The notes: generated by a model not told the origin, from the letters alone. Shown: positions 31,808 to 41,418, counted from the stretch's first letter. The stretch is DNA of 47,453 bases from Eubacterium sp. UBA3279 (GCA_002361775.1 DETV01000002.1:1-47453); one strand, 5' to 3'. Translations and numbers: made by a program.

Positions 31808-31836
31808 ATTATACACTACCCCGGGTAGTGTTGCAA
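31808..31836 (-). promoter_or_regulatory. promoter with a palindrome filling its 17-bp spacer
   Basis: On the minus strand TTGCAA (31831-31836) and TATAAT (31808-31813) are separated by 17 bp, and those 17 bp are the perfect palindrome CACTACCCGGGGTAGTG (8-bp arms, one central base; 9-bp arms if the flanking A/T pair is counted). Transcription would start near 31801 and run into the DUF5717 gene. A repressor or activator binding between the two boxes is the simplest reading. Since polC ends at 31849, the palindrome could also act as a terminator, but the T-tract is missing. Confidence 0.7.
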
Positions 31837-31848
31837 GAAAAGAGAAAG

Positions 31849-34800
31849 TTACTGAAAATCAAACAATGATATCTGATTAGACTCGGGAATATCCCCGAAA
31901 ATATGCAGATCGTCCATAAAGTCAATAACGTTTTTACTGACCTTTGTCCGCTGCCGGAAATCATCTTTTGACAGAAACTGACCGTCTCTGGCCGCCAGCA
32001 CCACCGCATCTGCCGCCTTATCCCCCAGACCTTCAATACTGTCCAGAGCAGGCATCAGTTTCCCGTCTACGATCTGAAATCTGTGCGCCTGCGCCTTATA
32101 CAAATCCACTGCGGTAAAATCATATCCACGGGCGTACATCTCCTGAACAATCTTCATATCTTTCAAAGTATCCTGTTCTTTCTTAGACAGACTGTCACTT
32201 CTTTTTTTATAATCTGCCATATAATATTCCAGTCTCTCCTTCCCCATACACATCAGTTCATAGGAAAAAGCAGAGGCACGAATACTAAAATACGCCGCAT
32301 AATATGCCAGAGGATAAAATATTTTGTAATATGCAATCCGATACGCCATCATAACATAAGCGGCTGCATGAGCTTTCGGGAACATATATTTGATTTTCTT
32401 ACAAGACCAGATATACCAGTCCGGTACATCATGAGCCTTCATTTCCTCTTCCCACTCCGGTTTCAGCCCTTTTCCTTTCCGGACACTTTCCATGATCGTA
32501 AAAGAAAGCTCACTTTCCAGTCCCTTATTGATCAGATAAATCATAATATCATCTCGGGTACAAATGGCAGTGGAAATCGTCGCTTTTCCTTCTTCTATCA
32601 AGGTCTGCGCATTTCCCAGCCACACATCTGTTCCATGGGACAGTCCGGAAATACGCACCAGGTCAGAAAATGATGTGGGTTTTGTATCGATCAACATCTG
32701 AATAACGAAATCTGTTCCAAATTCAGGAATTCCCAGACATCCCAGAGGGCATCCTCCTATATCTTCCGGTGTAATTCCCAATGCCTCTGTACTTTTAAAC
32801 AGAGACATCACCGACTGATCGTCCAGAGGAATTGTCTGAGCATCCAGCCCTGTAAGATCTTCCATCATTCGGATCATGGTCGGATCATCGTGTCCCAGAA
32901 TATCCAGCTTCAACAAGTTTGCATCAATAGAATGATAATCAAAGTGTGTGGTAACGATATCCGTATTTACATCATTGGCAGGATGCTGCACCGGAGTAAA
33001 AGAATTAATATCTTCTCCGAAAGGAAGAACGATAATTCCACCGGGATGCTGTCCTGTGGTTCGTCGAATACCGGTACATCCCTGGACAATCCTGTCTATT
33101 TCACAATTTCTCTTGTGTACCCCCCGCTCCTCATAATAATTCTTCACATAACCAAATGCCGTCTTATCTGCCAGAGTACCGATAGTTCCCGCACGAAATG
33201 TCTGTCCTGCTCCAAAGATTACCTCGGTATACTTATGTGCCTTACTTTGATATTCTCCGGAAAAGTTCAGGTCGATATCCGGCTCTTTATTTCCTTTAAA
33301 TCCCAGAAACGTCTCAAAGGGAATATCAAATCCGGCTTTTATAAGAGGAGCGCCGCATTTTGGACACACCGCATCCGGCATATCACATCCGGCTCTTCCC
33401 GAATATGCTTTTACTTCCGGTGAGTCAAAATCATAATAATGACATTTTTCACAATAATAATGCGGACTTAGCGGATTTACCTCTGTGATTCCTGCCATGG
33501 TGGCCACAAAGGAAGATCCCACAGATCCACGGGAACCTACCAGATACCCATCTTCATTTGATTTCCACACCAGTTTCTGGGCAATAATATACATTACCGC
33601 ATATCCGTTGGAAATAATGGAATTCAGCTCTCTTTCCAAACGGGCGGACACGATTTCCGGCAGCTCTTCTCCGTAAATCTCATGGGCTCTGTTATAACAG
33701 ATGTCTCTCAGCATTCCGTCTGAGTTATCGATAATAGGAGGGAATTTTCCATCCCGGATCGGACATACCCGGTCACACAGGGCAGCAATTTTGTTGGGAT
33801 TGGTAATCACCACTTCTTCTGCCTTTTCCCCTCCCAGATATTCAAATTCTTTCAACATTTCTTCCGTAGTACGCAAATATAACGGAGCCTGATCGTCCGC
33901 ATCGCTGAATCCTTTTCCCGTCATAATGATTCTTCGGTAAATCTCATCTTCCGGATCAATAAAATGCACATCACAGGTGGCAACCACCGGTTTTTTAAAC
34001 TGTTCGCCCAGCTTCACGATCCTTCTGTTTAAATTCCGCAAATCCTCTTCCGAGGTAATATCATCCCGGTTCTCATCCCGCAGCATAAACATATTATTTC
34101 CAATAGGCTGTATCTCCAGATAATCATAAAATTCTACCAGACGGGCAATCTCTGACTCCGGTTCATCCCGAAGAATTGCCTGAAATAATTCCCCCGCCTC
34201 ACAGGCAGAACCAATTATCAATCCTTCCTGATACTGTAGATATAAACTTTTTGGAATTCTCGGTCTTCGATTATAATAATCAAGATGAGATTTTGAAACC
34301 AGCCGATACAAATTCACTCTTCCCACTTCACTGGTAGCCTGAATGATTGCATGGTAGGTGGGCAGTTTTTTTATAGTATGCTCTGACACTTTACCCGCTT
34401 CGTTTAACTGATCAAGATTTACAATATCTCTCTCCTGGCACATGGCAATAAATTTTACAAAAATTTCTGCGGTACATGCCGCGTCATCCACAGCCCGATG
34501 GTGATTCAGCAAAGGAATATTTAAAGCCTTCGCCACTGTATCCAGTTTAAAACGATTCAGTCCCGGCAAAAGCATTCTTGCCATACCCACCGTATCCACA
34601 TAAGTAAATTCCTGGGAAATTCCCTGCCGTTTGCAATTTTCTATAATGAAACTCATATCAAAGCCGGCATTGTGAGCAACCATCACTGCTCCCTTGGAAA
34701 ATTCCAGAAATCTGGGCAAGATCACCTCGATTGGTTCTGCATCCACCACCATACCGTCATTGATTCCCGTTAATTGTTCAATTTTAAAGGGAATCGGTAC

Positions 34801-36486
34801 CTTGGGATTGACAAATACTGAAAATCGGTCTACAATAGCTCCTTTTTCCACCCGGACTGCGCCGATTTCGATAATTCGATTGGATACCGGACTAAATCCT
34901 GTGGTTTCAATATCAAACACCACAAAAGCTTCTTCCAGACTCTGTCCCTTGCTTCCGGTAACCATTCCCTTCATATCATCTACCAGATAGGCTTCCACAC
35001 CGTAAATCACTTTGAAAGGAGGATAAACCTTTTTTAATTCATCCTTCGTAACTTCCGGATGCTCCTTCTGATACCCTTTCCGATAATCGCTTACAATATC
35101 ATCATAGGCATGGTTCGCCTCCGGAAATGACTGCACTACGCCGTGGTCTGTAATGGCTATGGCAGGATGCCCCCACTTATAAGCTCTTTTCACCAACACA
35201 CTGGCATCGGTTACTCCATCCATATCGCTCATCTTTGTATGGCAATGAAGCTCCACTCTTTTTTCCGGGCTGTTATCCATACGGGAAGTGGTAAAATCTG
35301 CAATTTTCTTTATACCTGCCAGGGAACCAATAGTAATTTCATGATCGAATTTATCTATGGTGGTTACGCCTTTCAATTTTAAGAAGGCGCCTTTTTTAAT
35401 TCCATCTTTGATTTCTGCAACCTGCTCGTTATGGAGGAAAATTTTCACTGTAATGGTATCGGTAAAATCCGTAATATTAAACATATAAATGGTTTTTTCA
35501 TTTCGGATTTCTCTGGCTTCCACGGAAGTAACCTGACCGCGAATGGTCACTTCTCCCATTTCTCCGGAAATGGATTCAATAGTGATCACATCATCATCAA
35601 AATCTCTTCCATACAGTACATCTGGATTATCTGACCGTTTCACTGACCGTTGACCGCCATAGGCATCTCCATATCGTCCCTTTTGATAATTTCCCTTTCC
35701 TCCGTATTTGCCATTTGCTTTTCCCTGATTTTTCTTTCTTGCATCCTCGCCGTGAGCAGCTTTTCTTTCTTCCTTACTTCCCTGGGATGTTTTTTCCTTT
35801 TCAGATGTTCCTCCAGATGCTTCTCCTGTTTTTTCCTCATCCCATGGAACCTCTTCACTTGCTCCCGGTTCCGGAGGATATAAGCCCATCTGTTTTTGCC
35901 CCACCTTAGAATGCATCAAAATCTGTTTTGCCTCTTCCATAATCCGAAGCTCACTGTTTTTACGCACTTTGCTTTCCACCGGTTCCCGATAAGCAGGATA
36001 CACTTTCAAATTAAATCCACACCGCTCACAGAATATTTTTTCCAGTACCCTAACCAATTCATGCTCCCGTTCCCTGGCAATCACGGAATCCGTCATCAGA
36101 AGTTCCATTGTTTCCGGATCTGAAAAAGTAATCTGAGCAGAAGCGAACATATTGTATTCCAAAATACTATATTTTTTCAATTCCAGCAAAATACTGGAAC
36201 GGTATACTTCCAGGAAATTTTCCGGCGTATACTGACGGGAAAGATGAAATTTTTCAATGATCTTCACCTGCAGTCCTGCATTTTGAAAAAATTGTTCCCG
36301 AATGGATTCTTCCAGCTCATAAATATATTTTTTCTGTATCCACTGGGGACTCACAATATAAACCCGCAGACAATCTTTCTGCGGGTTTATAGCTACTTTT
36401 CTTACTTTTACAGTTTTCAATAAATCTTCCAGTTGAGACTCCACTTTCAACTGGGGAAATACATCCAGAAATTCCTTTTCTGTCAT
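31849..36486 (-). CDS. polC: DNA polymerase III alpha subunit, PolC type
   Basis: A 1545-residue replicative polymerase. Order: N-terminal domain (1-200), a hydrophilic Gly/Lys/Glu-rich linker (about 203-288), OB fold (300-395), PHP domain opening VELHCHTKMSDMDG (411-424) interrupted by a DnaQ-like proofreading exonuclease with DIETTG (525-530), then the polymerase core with the GSRGSVGSS loop, the zinc-binding cysteines (CEKCHYYD and CPKCGAP), and the PDIDLNFSGEYQ catalytic aspartates, and a C-terminal helix-hairpin-helix region (ALDSIEGLGDKAADAVV). Bacillus PolC is about 1437 residues, and the linker accounts for most of the excess. Its start overlaps the ispG stop by four bases. Confidence 0.97.
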   Translation of the reverse strand: MTEKEFLDVFPQLKVESQLEDLLKTVKVRKVAINPQKDCLRVYIVSPQWIQKKYIYELEESIREQFFQNAGLQVKIIEKFHLSRQYTPENFLEVYRSSILLELKKYSILEYNMFASAQITFSDPETMELLMTDSVIAREREHELVRVLEKIFCERCGFNLKVYPAYREPVESKVRKNSELRIMEEAKQILMHSKVGQKQMGLYPPEPGASEEVPWDEEKTGEASGGTSEKEKTSQGSKEERKAAHGEDARKKNQGKANGKYGGKGNYQKGRYGDAYGGQRSVKRSDNPDVLYGRDFDDDVITIESISGEMGEVTIRGQVTSVEAREIRNEKTIYMFNITDFTDTITVKIFLHNEQVAEIKDGIKKGAFLKLKGVTTIDKFDHEITIGSLAGIKKIADFTTSRMDNSPEKRVELHCHTKMSDMDGVTDASVLVKRAYKWGHPAIAITDHGVVQSFPEANHAYDDIVSDYRKGYQKEHPEVTKDELKKVYPPFKVIYGVEAYLVDDMKGMVTGSKGQSLEEAFVVFDIETTGFSPVSNRIIEIGAVRVEKGAIVDRFSVFVNPKVPIPFKIEQLTGINDGMVVDAEPIEVILPRFLEFSKGAVMVAHNAGFDMSFIIENCKRQGISQEFTYVDTVGMARMLLPGLNRFKLDTVAKALNIPLLNHHRAVDDAACTAEIFVKFIAMCQERDIVNLDQLNEAGKVSEHTIKKLPTYHAIIQATSEVGRVNLYRLVSKSHLDYYNRRPRIPKSLYLQYQEGLIIGSACEAGELFQAILRDEPESEIARLVEFYDYLEIQPIGNNMFMLRDENRDDITSEEDLRNLNRRIVKLGEQFKKPVVATCDVHFIDPEDEIYRRIIMTGKGFSDADDQAPLYLRTTEEMLKEFEYLGGEKAEEVVITNPNKIAALCDRVCPIRDGKFPPIIDNSDGMLRDICYNRAHEIYGEELPEIVSARLERELNSIISNGYAVMYIIAQKLVWKSNEDGYLVGSRGSVGSSFVATMAGITEVNPLSPHYYCEKCHYYDFDSPEVKAYSGRAGCDMPDAVCPKCGAPLIKAGFDIPFETFLGFKGNKEPDIDLNFSGEYQSKAHKYTEVIFGAGQTFRAGTIGTLADKTAFGYVKNYYEERGVHKRNCEIDRIVQGCTGIRRTTGQHPGGIIVLPFGEDINSFTPVQHPANDVNTDIVTTHFDYHSIDANLLKLDILGHDDPTMIRMMEDLTGLDAQTIPLDDQSVMSLFKSTEALGITPEDIGGCPLGCLGIPEFGTDFVIQMLIDTKPTSFSDLVRISGLSHGTDVWLGNAQTLIEEGKATISTAICTRDDIMIYLINKGLESELSFTIMESVRKGKGLKPEWEEEMKAHDVPDWYIWSCKKIKYMFPKAHAAAYVMMAYRIAYYKIFYPLAYYAAYFSIRASAFSYELMCMGKERLEYYMADYKKRSDSLSKKEQDTLKDMKIVQEMYARGYDFTAVDLYKAQAHRFQIVDGKLMPALDSIEGLGDKAADAVVLAARDGQFLSKDDFRQRTKVSKNVIDFMDDLHIFGDIPESNQISLFDFQ

Positions 36487-37562
36487 TCTTTCACCACTTC
36501 TCCATTATTTCCAGACCAGTTCAGCAATTCTTCTCGCAATACTCCCAGAAGCTGATCCTCCGGCACTTTTCGGATAATCTCTCCTTTTTTGATCAGAAGA
36601 CCTTCTCCTTTTCCTCCGGCGATTCCTATATCCGCTTCTTTAGCCTCTCCAGGTCCATTTACAACACATCCCATAACGGCCACCTTAATGTCCAGCGGAA
36701 TATCCTGTACCATATTTTCCACCTGATTGGCAAGACCAATCAGATCGATCTGGGTTCTGCCACAAGTGGGACAAGATACCACTTCTATACCGCCTTTTCG
36801 CAGTCCCAGAGTTTTCAGTACTCTTTTGGCCGATTTCACTTCTTCCAGGGGATCTCCCGTCAAAGATACCCTTATGGTATCTCCGATTCCCTGATAAAGA
36901 ATAATTCCCAGACCAACTGCTGATTTTATGTTGCCGGAAAACAGTGTTCCCGCTTCTGTAATGCCTACATGAAGAGGATAATCTGTCTTTTGGGCAATCA
37001 GTTCATGAGCGCGGGCGCACATCAGTACATCAGAAGATTTGATACTGATAACCAGATTGTCATATCCCATTTCTTCAATGATATGCACCTTATCCAGCGC
37101 GCTTTCCACCAGCCCTTCTGCTGTCACGCCATGGTACTTTTCCACCAGTTCTTTTTCCAGAGAACCGCTGTTTACTCCTACACGAATAGGAATTTTTCTT
37201 TCTTTTGCCACGTCTACCACTGCCTGTATCCGCTCTTTACTTCCAATATTTCCCGGATTGATACGGATCTTATCTGCTCCGTTTTCCATAGCCGCAATAG
37301 CCAGACGGTAATCAAAATGAATATCGGCTACCAAAGGAATATGAATCTGCTTTTTTATTTCTGCCAGCGCTTTTGCTGCTTCCATGGTAGGAACAGCACA
37401 ACGGATAATCTCACATCCTGCTCTCTCCAAAGCCAGAATCTGCTCCACTGTCTTTTCCACATCTTCTGTTTTTGTGTTTGTCATAGACTGGATCAGTACC
37501 GGATTACCGCCTCCTATTACCCGATCTCCAATCCGAATTACTTTTGTATGATCACGATACAT
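36483..37562 (-). CDS. ispG: flavodoxin-dependent 4-hydroxy-3-methylbut-2-enyl diphosphate synthase
   Basis: A 359-residue IspG (GcpE), the penultimate enzyme of the MEP isoprenoid pathway, converting MEcPP to HMBPP with a 4Fe-4S cluster. TIM-barrel segments VLIQSMTNTKTEDVEKT and IPLVADIHFDYRLAI at the N-terminus, and the C-terminal cluster cysteines in SCPTCGRTQ and GCVVNGPGEA, are visible. The length is that of the bacterial two-domain form. It lies between telA (19 nt) and polC (4-nt overlap); linkage of ispG with polC is common in Clostridia. Confidence 0.96.
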   Translation of the reverse strand: MYRDHTKVIRIGDRVIGGGNPVLIQSMTNTKTEDVEKTVEQILALERAGCEIIRCAVPTMEAAKALAEIKKQIHIPLVADIHFDYRLAIAAMENGADKIRINPGNIGSKERIQAVVDVAKERKIPIRVGVNSGSLEKELVEKYHGVTAEGLVESALDKVHIIEEMGYDNLVISIKSSDVLMCARAHELIAQKTDYPLHVGITEAGTLFSGNIKSAVGLGIILYQGIGDTIRVSLTGDPLEEVKSAKRVLKTLGLRKGGIEVVSCPTCGRTQIDLIGLANQVENMVQDIPLDIKVAVMGCVVNGPGEAKEADIGIAGGKGEGLLIKKGEIIRKVPEDQLLGVLREELLNWSGNNGEVVKE

Positions 37563-37581
37563 ACCATCACTCCGCTTTCTC

Positions 37582-38715
37582 TTATCTGATTTCCAACAAT
37601 TTATTTTTCAGTTCATCTTCCATCTTCCGCAGTTCCACTTCTGCCGCCTGACGTTTTGCCCGGCCATCTGCCTGAATCTGCATCACTTCATCCAGAGTGG
37701 AAATCAAGGCTGCGTTAGTATTCTGCAAAGTTTCCAGATCCACAACGCCTCTCTCTGATTCTTTTGCGCTTTCCACAGAAGCCATCTTCAAAACCTCTGC
37801 ATTTTTTCTCAAAAGCTGATTAGTCATATCGGTCACCTGTCTCTGAGCCTGAGCAGCCTGAGAAGCATGTTCCACACCGAGAGCCAGAACCATCTGACTT
37901 TTCCACAATGGAATCGTATTTACTACTGTGGACTGGATTTTTTCCACCATCATAGTATCGCTGTTCTGTACAAGACGAATCTGCGGCGCTGTCTGAATAG
38001 AAATCATTCTGGTCAATTCCAGATCATGAATTTTTTTCTCAAAACGATTACACAATCCTTCCAGGTCTTTTGCTGCCTGAGCGTCCTCCGGAAGACCGGA
38101 TAATTTGGCTTTTTCCACCAACTGCACCAGTTCTGTGTTCCGCACCAGATTTAATTTCTTTTTCCCGGCCAGAATGTACATGGATAATTCTTTAAAATAT
38201 ACCAGGTTTTGTTCATACATCTTGTCCAGCATTGCCACATCCTTCATCAACTGAACCTGATGCCCCTCCAGAACCTGACAGATTCTGTCCACATTTACTT
38301 CCGCTTTCTCATATTTGGCTTTCATATTTGTGATTTTATTGGCCGGCTTTTTTAAGAAAGAGAAAAATCCCTTTTCTTCTTCTTCCGTTTCAAAGGACTT
38401 TAATTCTGTCACCACATTTGTGAGCATATCTCCCACTTCACCCAGATCCTTGGTACGGACATTATTTAACGCGGCTTCTGAAAAATCTGCCATCTTTTTC
38501 TGGGTTCCCGCACCATACTGGAGGATACCATTTGTATTATGAAGATCAATCTGACTGGAAAAATCATCCACCATCTTTTTTTCTTCTTCCGTCAAAATAC
38601 TGTCATCCATGGCAGGAACTTCCTTTACTTCCTCTGCCGGGGGATTTTTCGGCTGTGGCGCCGGATCAAAAACTAATGTGGGACTTGATGTGAAATCTTT
38701 CAGTTGATCGCTCAT
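37582..38715 (-). CDS. telA: toxic anion resistance protein TelA family
   Basis: A 377-residue, highly charged, helical protein of the TelA/KlaA family. Long amphipathic helices run from about residue 100 to the end, with heptad-like patterns, and the VEKIQSTVVNTIPLWKSQMVLALGVEHASQAAQAQR segment is the family core. The N-terminus is Pro/Glu-rich and disordered (for example FDPAPQPKNPPAEEVKEVPAMDD). Originally linked to tellurite resistance, its real role is probably envelope stress tolerance. It overlaps the upstream xpaC-like gene by four bases; the two are a widely conserved pair. Confidence 0.88.
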   Translation of the reverse strand: MSDQLKDFTSSPTLVFDPAPQPKNPPAEEVKEVPAMDDSILTEEEKKMVDDFSSQIDLHNTNGILQYGAGTQKKMADFSEAALNNVRTKDLGEVGDMLTNVVTELKSFETEEEEKGFFSFLKKPANKITNMKAKYEKAEVNVDRICQVLEGHQVQLMKDVAMLDKMYEQNLVYFKELSMYILAGKKKLNLVRNTELVQLVEKAKLSGLPEDAQAAKDLEGLCNRFEKKIHDLELTRMISIQTAPQIRLVQNSDTMMVEKIQSTVVNTIPLWKSQMVLALGVEHASQAAQAQRQVTDMTNQLLRKNAEVLKMASVESAKESERGVVDLETLQNTNAALISTLDEVMQIQADGRAKRQAAEVELRKMEDELKNKLLEIR

Positions 38716-39977
38716 TTTTCTCCTCCTTTTCCTTTCAGCTCTTCAAAATCTCCCTTAGTCAGTCCTTCCTGTGCCAACATTGTCTGAAGTACAGAAATAT
38801 CTGAGGACACATCTAACGCTTTTTCTTCGAAAAAGCTGTTTAAGAGATTTTCAAAAGCCTGATTGATGGTATCTAATGTATCTTCAATCTCTTTTTTTGT
38901 TTTTTCCACATTGGTGCTGATAATGGTCTCTTTATCCATATCACAATATACATCCAATAATTTTCTGGTGGTGGGCAGATAATAATTCATAAATTTTCTA
39001 AGATCAGAAGCCAGAGAAGGATTTTTTCCCACTTCCTCGAAAATTCTGGTAATAATCATCTGCAGCCGACTTAATTTCTGGGACATTTCCATTCCCGGAA
39101 TATCATCATTACATTTTTGAATATAAGAAATGTATTCTTTCTCTTCATCCAGAATCTTCTGACATTCCTCCGGAAGCTGGGCTCTTTGTGCCTCCAGCAT
39201 CTTTTGCTGCTCTTCTCTTACTTTTGCCTGCTCCTGAACCGTAAGATACTGCTGATACATTTCATTGGTAACGATCACACAAGTTTCCTGCTGATCCAGA
39301 TGTCCCTGAAGAAACATTCCTTTTTCAATCATTTTTTTCAAATCCCGGATTACTTTATCCTGATCCCGGCCTGTTTTTCCTGCCAGCTCTTCAATGGTAC
39401 AGTACGTTCTGTTTCCAATCTGTCTGACGTATTCCTTAAAGCGGAGAAACCTGCCTCTGGAACGGCTCCCGGCAATTCCCATTCCAAGAAATCCCAGAGA
39501 CGCCCCTGCCATCAAACCAATCATGATTATTCCCGGAATTGAAAAATGCAACGCCAGCGGAATAAAACTGAGCGCTATTAGCAGAAAAGTTCCACTCATG
39601 ATATATCCTGCTGCCGCCATCAATGGTCCGGATACTTTTCCTGGAGGATTGGGATTATACAATCGGGGGAGAGCTTCTTTTTCCTGCATTTTCCTCTTTC
39701 CCGCCTGATACCCGGGTTCCCGACTTTTCTGAAAAGTCCCTACCGATGAATGATAAGTTTTCGTACTGGAAACCTTCCAGGCCTGTTTCCATTCTTTTCC
39801 TGCATTCTTCATACTGTTTAAAATTTCTTCACCGGCTCCCTGCATTTCTTTTCGTATTCCATCCACTGTATCATCAATAGCGCTTTTCACCTGTTGATTT
39901 AAGTGCTGATAATCTCCGGAATTTACCGCATCCTGAACAACATTCCAGAAATCATTTTCTCTGTCATTATTTTCCAT
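38712..39977 (-). CDS. xpaC: XpaC family protein (5-bromo-4-chloroindolyl phosphate hydrolysis)
   Basis: A 421-residue membrane protein of the XpaC family. An amphipathic, charged N-terminus (residues 1-110) is followed by two hydrophobic helices at about 117-165 (VSGPLMAAAGYIMSGTFLLIAL and IPGIIMIGLMAGASLGFLGMGIAG), a winged-helix-like region near 185-230 (RTYCTIEELAGKTGRDQDKV), and a helical domain with IQKCNDDIPG and the YYLPTTRKLLDVYC segment that defines the family. It partners with TelA, four bases overlapping. Its name comes from an old phosphatase phenotype; a catalytic site is not evident. Confidence 0.85.
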   Translation of the reverse strand: MENNDRENDFWNVVQDAVNSGDYQHLNQQVKSAIDDTVDGIRKEMQGAGEEILNSMKNAGKEWKQAWKVSSTKTYHSSVGTFQKSREPGYQAGKRKMQEKEALPRLYNPNPPGKVSGPLMAAAGYIMSGTFLLIALSFIPLALHFSIPGIIMIGLMAGASLGFLGMGIAGSRSRGRFLRFKEYVRQIGNRTYCTIEELAGKTGRDQDKVIRDLKKMIEKGMFLQGHLDQQETCVIVTNEMYQQYLTVQEQAKVREEQQKMLEAQRAQLPEECQKILDEEKEYISYIQKCNDDIPGMEMSQKLSRLQMIITRIFEEVGKNPSLASDLRKFMNYYLPTTRKLLDVYCDMDKETIISTNVEKTKKEIEDTLDTINQAFENLLNSFFEEKALDVSSDISVLQTMLAQEGLTKGDFEELKGKGGEK

Positions 39978-40007
39978 ATTTCCTCCATCTTACTTATGGA
40001 ACAGGTA

Positions 40008-40496
40008 TTATTTCCGTTCATACTGAACAAACGCATACTCCAGATCAAAATATGTCTGTTCTTCACTGGTGGCTGTAATCTCCCATTCTTCATCTTCATC
40101 CAGATTAGGGAAATAAGTGTCTGCCTCAAATGCAAAATCAATTTTTGTCACATGAGCCAGATTACAGTATGGCAATAATTCCTCATATACCTTTCCACCG
40201 CCAATCACATAAATCTGATCATCTGGATATTTTTTCAATTCTTCCAGAAGTTCCGGAATATCGTGAACGATCACTGCATCCTTCACCTGATAAGAGCGGT
40301 CACTGGTGAGAACAATATTTGTTCTGTTCTTTAAAGGCATACCGTTTGGAAAACTTTCCAGTGTCTTTCTTCCCATAACCACTACTTTTCCTGAAGTTTC
40401 CTGCCGGAAAAACTTCATATCCGACGGAATACTCACCAGTAATTTGTTATTATTTCCGATTCCCCAGTTTTTATCTACTGCTACAATAAGCTTCAT
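40008..40496 (-). CDS. folA: dihydrofolate reductase
   Basis: A 162-residue DHFR, regenerating tetrahydrofolate used by thymidylate synthase encoded nine bases upstream. Family landmarks: IVAVDKNWGIGNNNKLLVSIPSDMKFFRQET with the Met20-type loop and the catalytic acid as Asp near residue 27, VVMGRKTLESF, and YVIGGGKVYEELLPYC. The pairing thyA-folA is classic for dTMP synthesis. The stop is 30 nt from the xpaC-like gene with no terminator visible between them. Confidence 0.96.
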   Translation of the reverse strand: MKLIVAVDKNWGIGNNNKLLVSIPSDMKFFRQETSGKVVVMGRKTLESFPNGMPLKNRTNIVLTSDRSYQVKDAVIVHDIPELLEELKKYPDDQIYVIGGGKVYEELLPYCNLAHVTKIDFAFEADTYFPNLDEDEEWEITATSEEQTYFDLEYAFVQYERK

Positions 40497-40505
40497 ACGC
40501 TCCTC

Positions 40506-41357
40506 CTATACTGCAATTGGAATATTTTTAATCTGTGGTCCTGTCACATAATTTTCAATGTGCAGATCGTCTACCGTAAAATCATAAAAGTTCTTAATTT
40601 CCGGATTCAGGGTCACAATCGGCGCATCGTAGGTGGGACGGCTGATCAGTTCCTTTACCAGCGGAATATGTCGATCATAAATGTGTGCATCCGCAATCAC
40701 GTGTACCAGTTCTCCCACTTTCATATCACATACCTGGGCGAACATCATAACAAGCAGCGCATACTGACAAACATTCCAGTTATTTGCAGCCAGAACATCC
40801 TGAGAACGCTGGTTTAAAATTGCATTCAGTGTTAGTTTATCACTGTCTTTTTCCTTTGTTACATTGAATGTCATAGAATATGCACAGGGGTAGAGATTCA
40901 TCTCATAAAGATCCTGATGCACATAAATATTGGTCATGATCCGGCGGCTGTATGGATTATTCTTCAAATCATATAATACCCGGTCCACCTGATCCATCAT
41001 TCCTTCTTTATACTGATGCTTCACACTCATCTGATAACCATAGGCTTTACCAATAGAGCCCTGCTCATCTGCCCAACTGTCCCAGATATGACTGTTCAGA
41101 TCTTTTACATTATTAGACTTCTTCTGCCAGATCCACAAAATCTCATCAAATGCGCTTTTTAATGCCGTCTTACGAAGGGTAATGGCTGGAAATTCTTTTG
41201 CCAGATTATACCTGTTCACCACGCCAAAACGTTTTATGGTATAAGCGCTCTCCCCTGTATCTTCCCATTTGGGGCGAACTTTCTCTCCCTCCGTACTAAG
41301 ACCGTTATCTATAATATCCTGACACATTTCTATAAATAATCTATCTGCGTAACTCAT
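40506..41357 (-). CDS. thyA: thymidylate synthase
   Basis: A 283-residue ThyA, methylating dUMP with methylene-tetrahydrofolate. FDEILWIWQKKSNNVKDLNSHIWDSWADE, RRIMTNIYVHQD, the catalytic cysteine in LYPCAYSMTF, NQRSQDVLAANNWN and DAHIYDRHI line up with the family. The residue after the catalytic Pro-Cys is Ala rather than the common His, and the GLPFN segment is replaced by AANNWN; I believe this resembles the second ThyA class known from Bacillus. The start ATG 41357 follows AAGGAGG. It is the first gene of a probable six-gene operon ending with polC. Confidence 0.95.
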   Translation of the reverse strand: MSYADRLFIEMCQDIIDNGLSTEGEKVRPKWEDTGESAYTIKRFGVVNRYNLAKEFPAITLRKTALKSAFDEILWIWQKKSNNVKDLNSHIWDSWADEQGSIGKAYGYQMSVKHQYKEGMMDQVDRVLYDLKNNPYSRRIMTNIYVHQDLYEMNLYPCAYSMTFNVTKEKDSDKLTLNAILNQRSQDVLAANNWNVCQYALLVMMFAQVCDMKVGELVHVIADAHIYDRHIPLVKELISRPTYDAPIVTLNPEIKNFYDFTVDDLHIENYVTGPQIKNIPIAV

Positions 41358-41389
41358 AGCTGCCTCCTTATCCGATTTCAATTATTTTT

Positions 41390-41418
41390 ATTATAATATA
41401 CCGCCAGAACGAATTCAA
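41390..41418 (-). promoter_or_regulatory. promoter of the thyA-folA-...-polC unit
   Basis: TTGAAT (41413-41418), 17 bp, TATAAT (41390-41395) on the minus strand, about 35 nt before thyA. No other strong promoter is seen until after polC. Confidence 0.65.

Noticed and set aside
31808..31836. The palindrome as polC terminator only
   Set aside because: No T-tract follows on the minus strand, and exact placement between -35 and -10 is better explained as an operator; not fully excluded.
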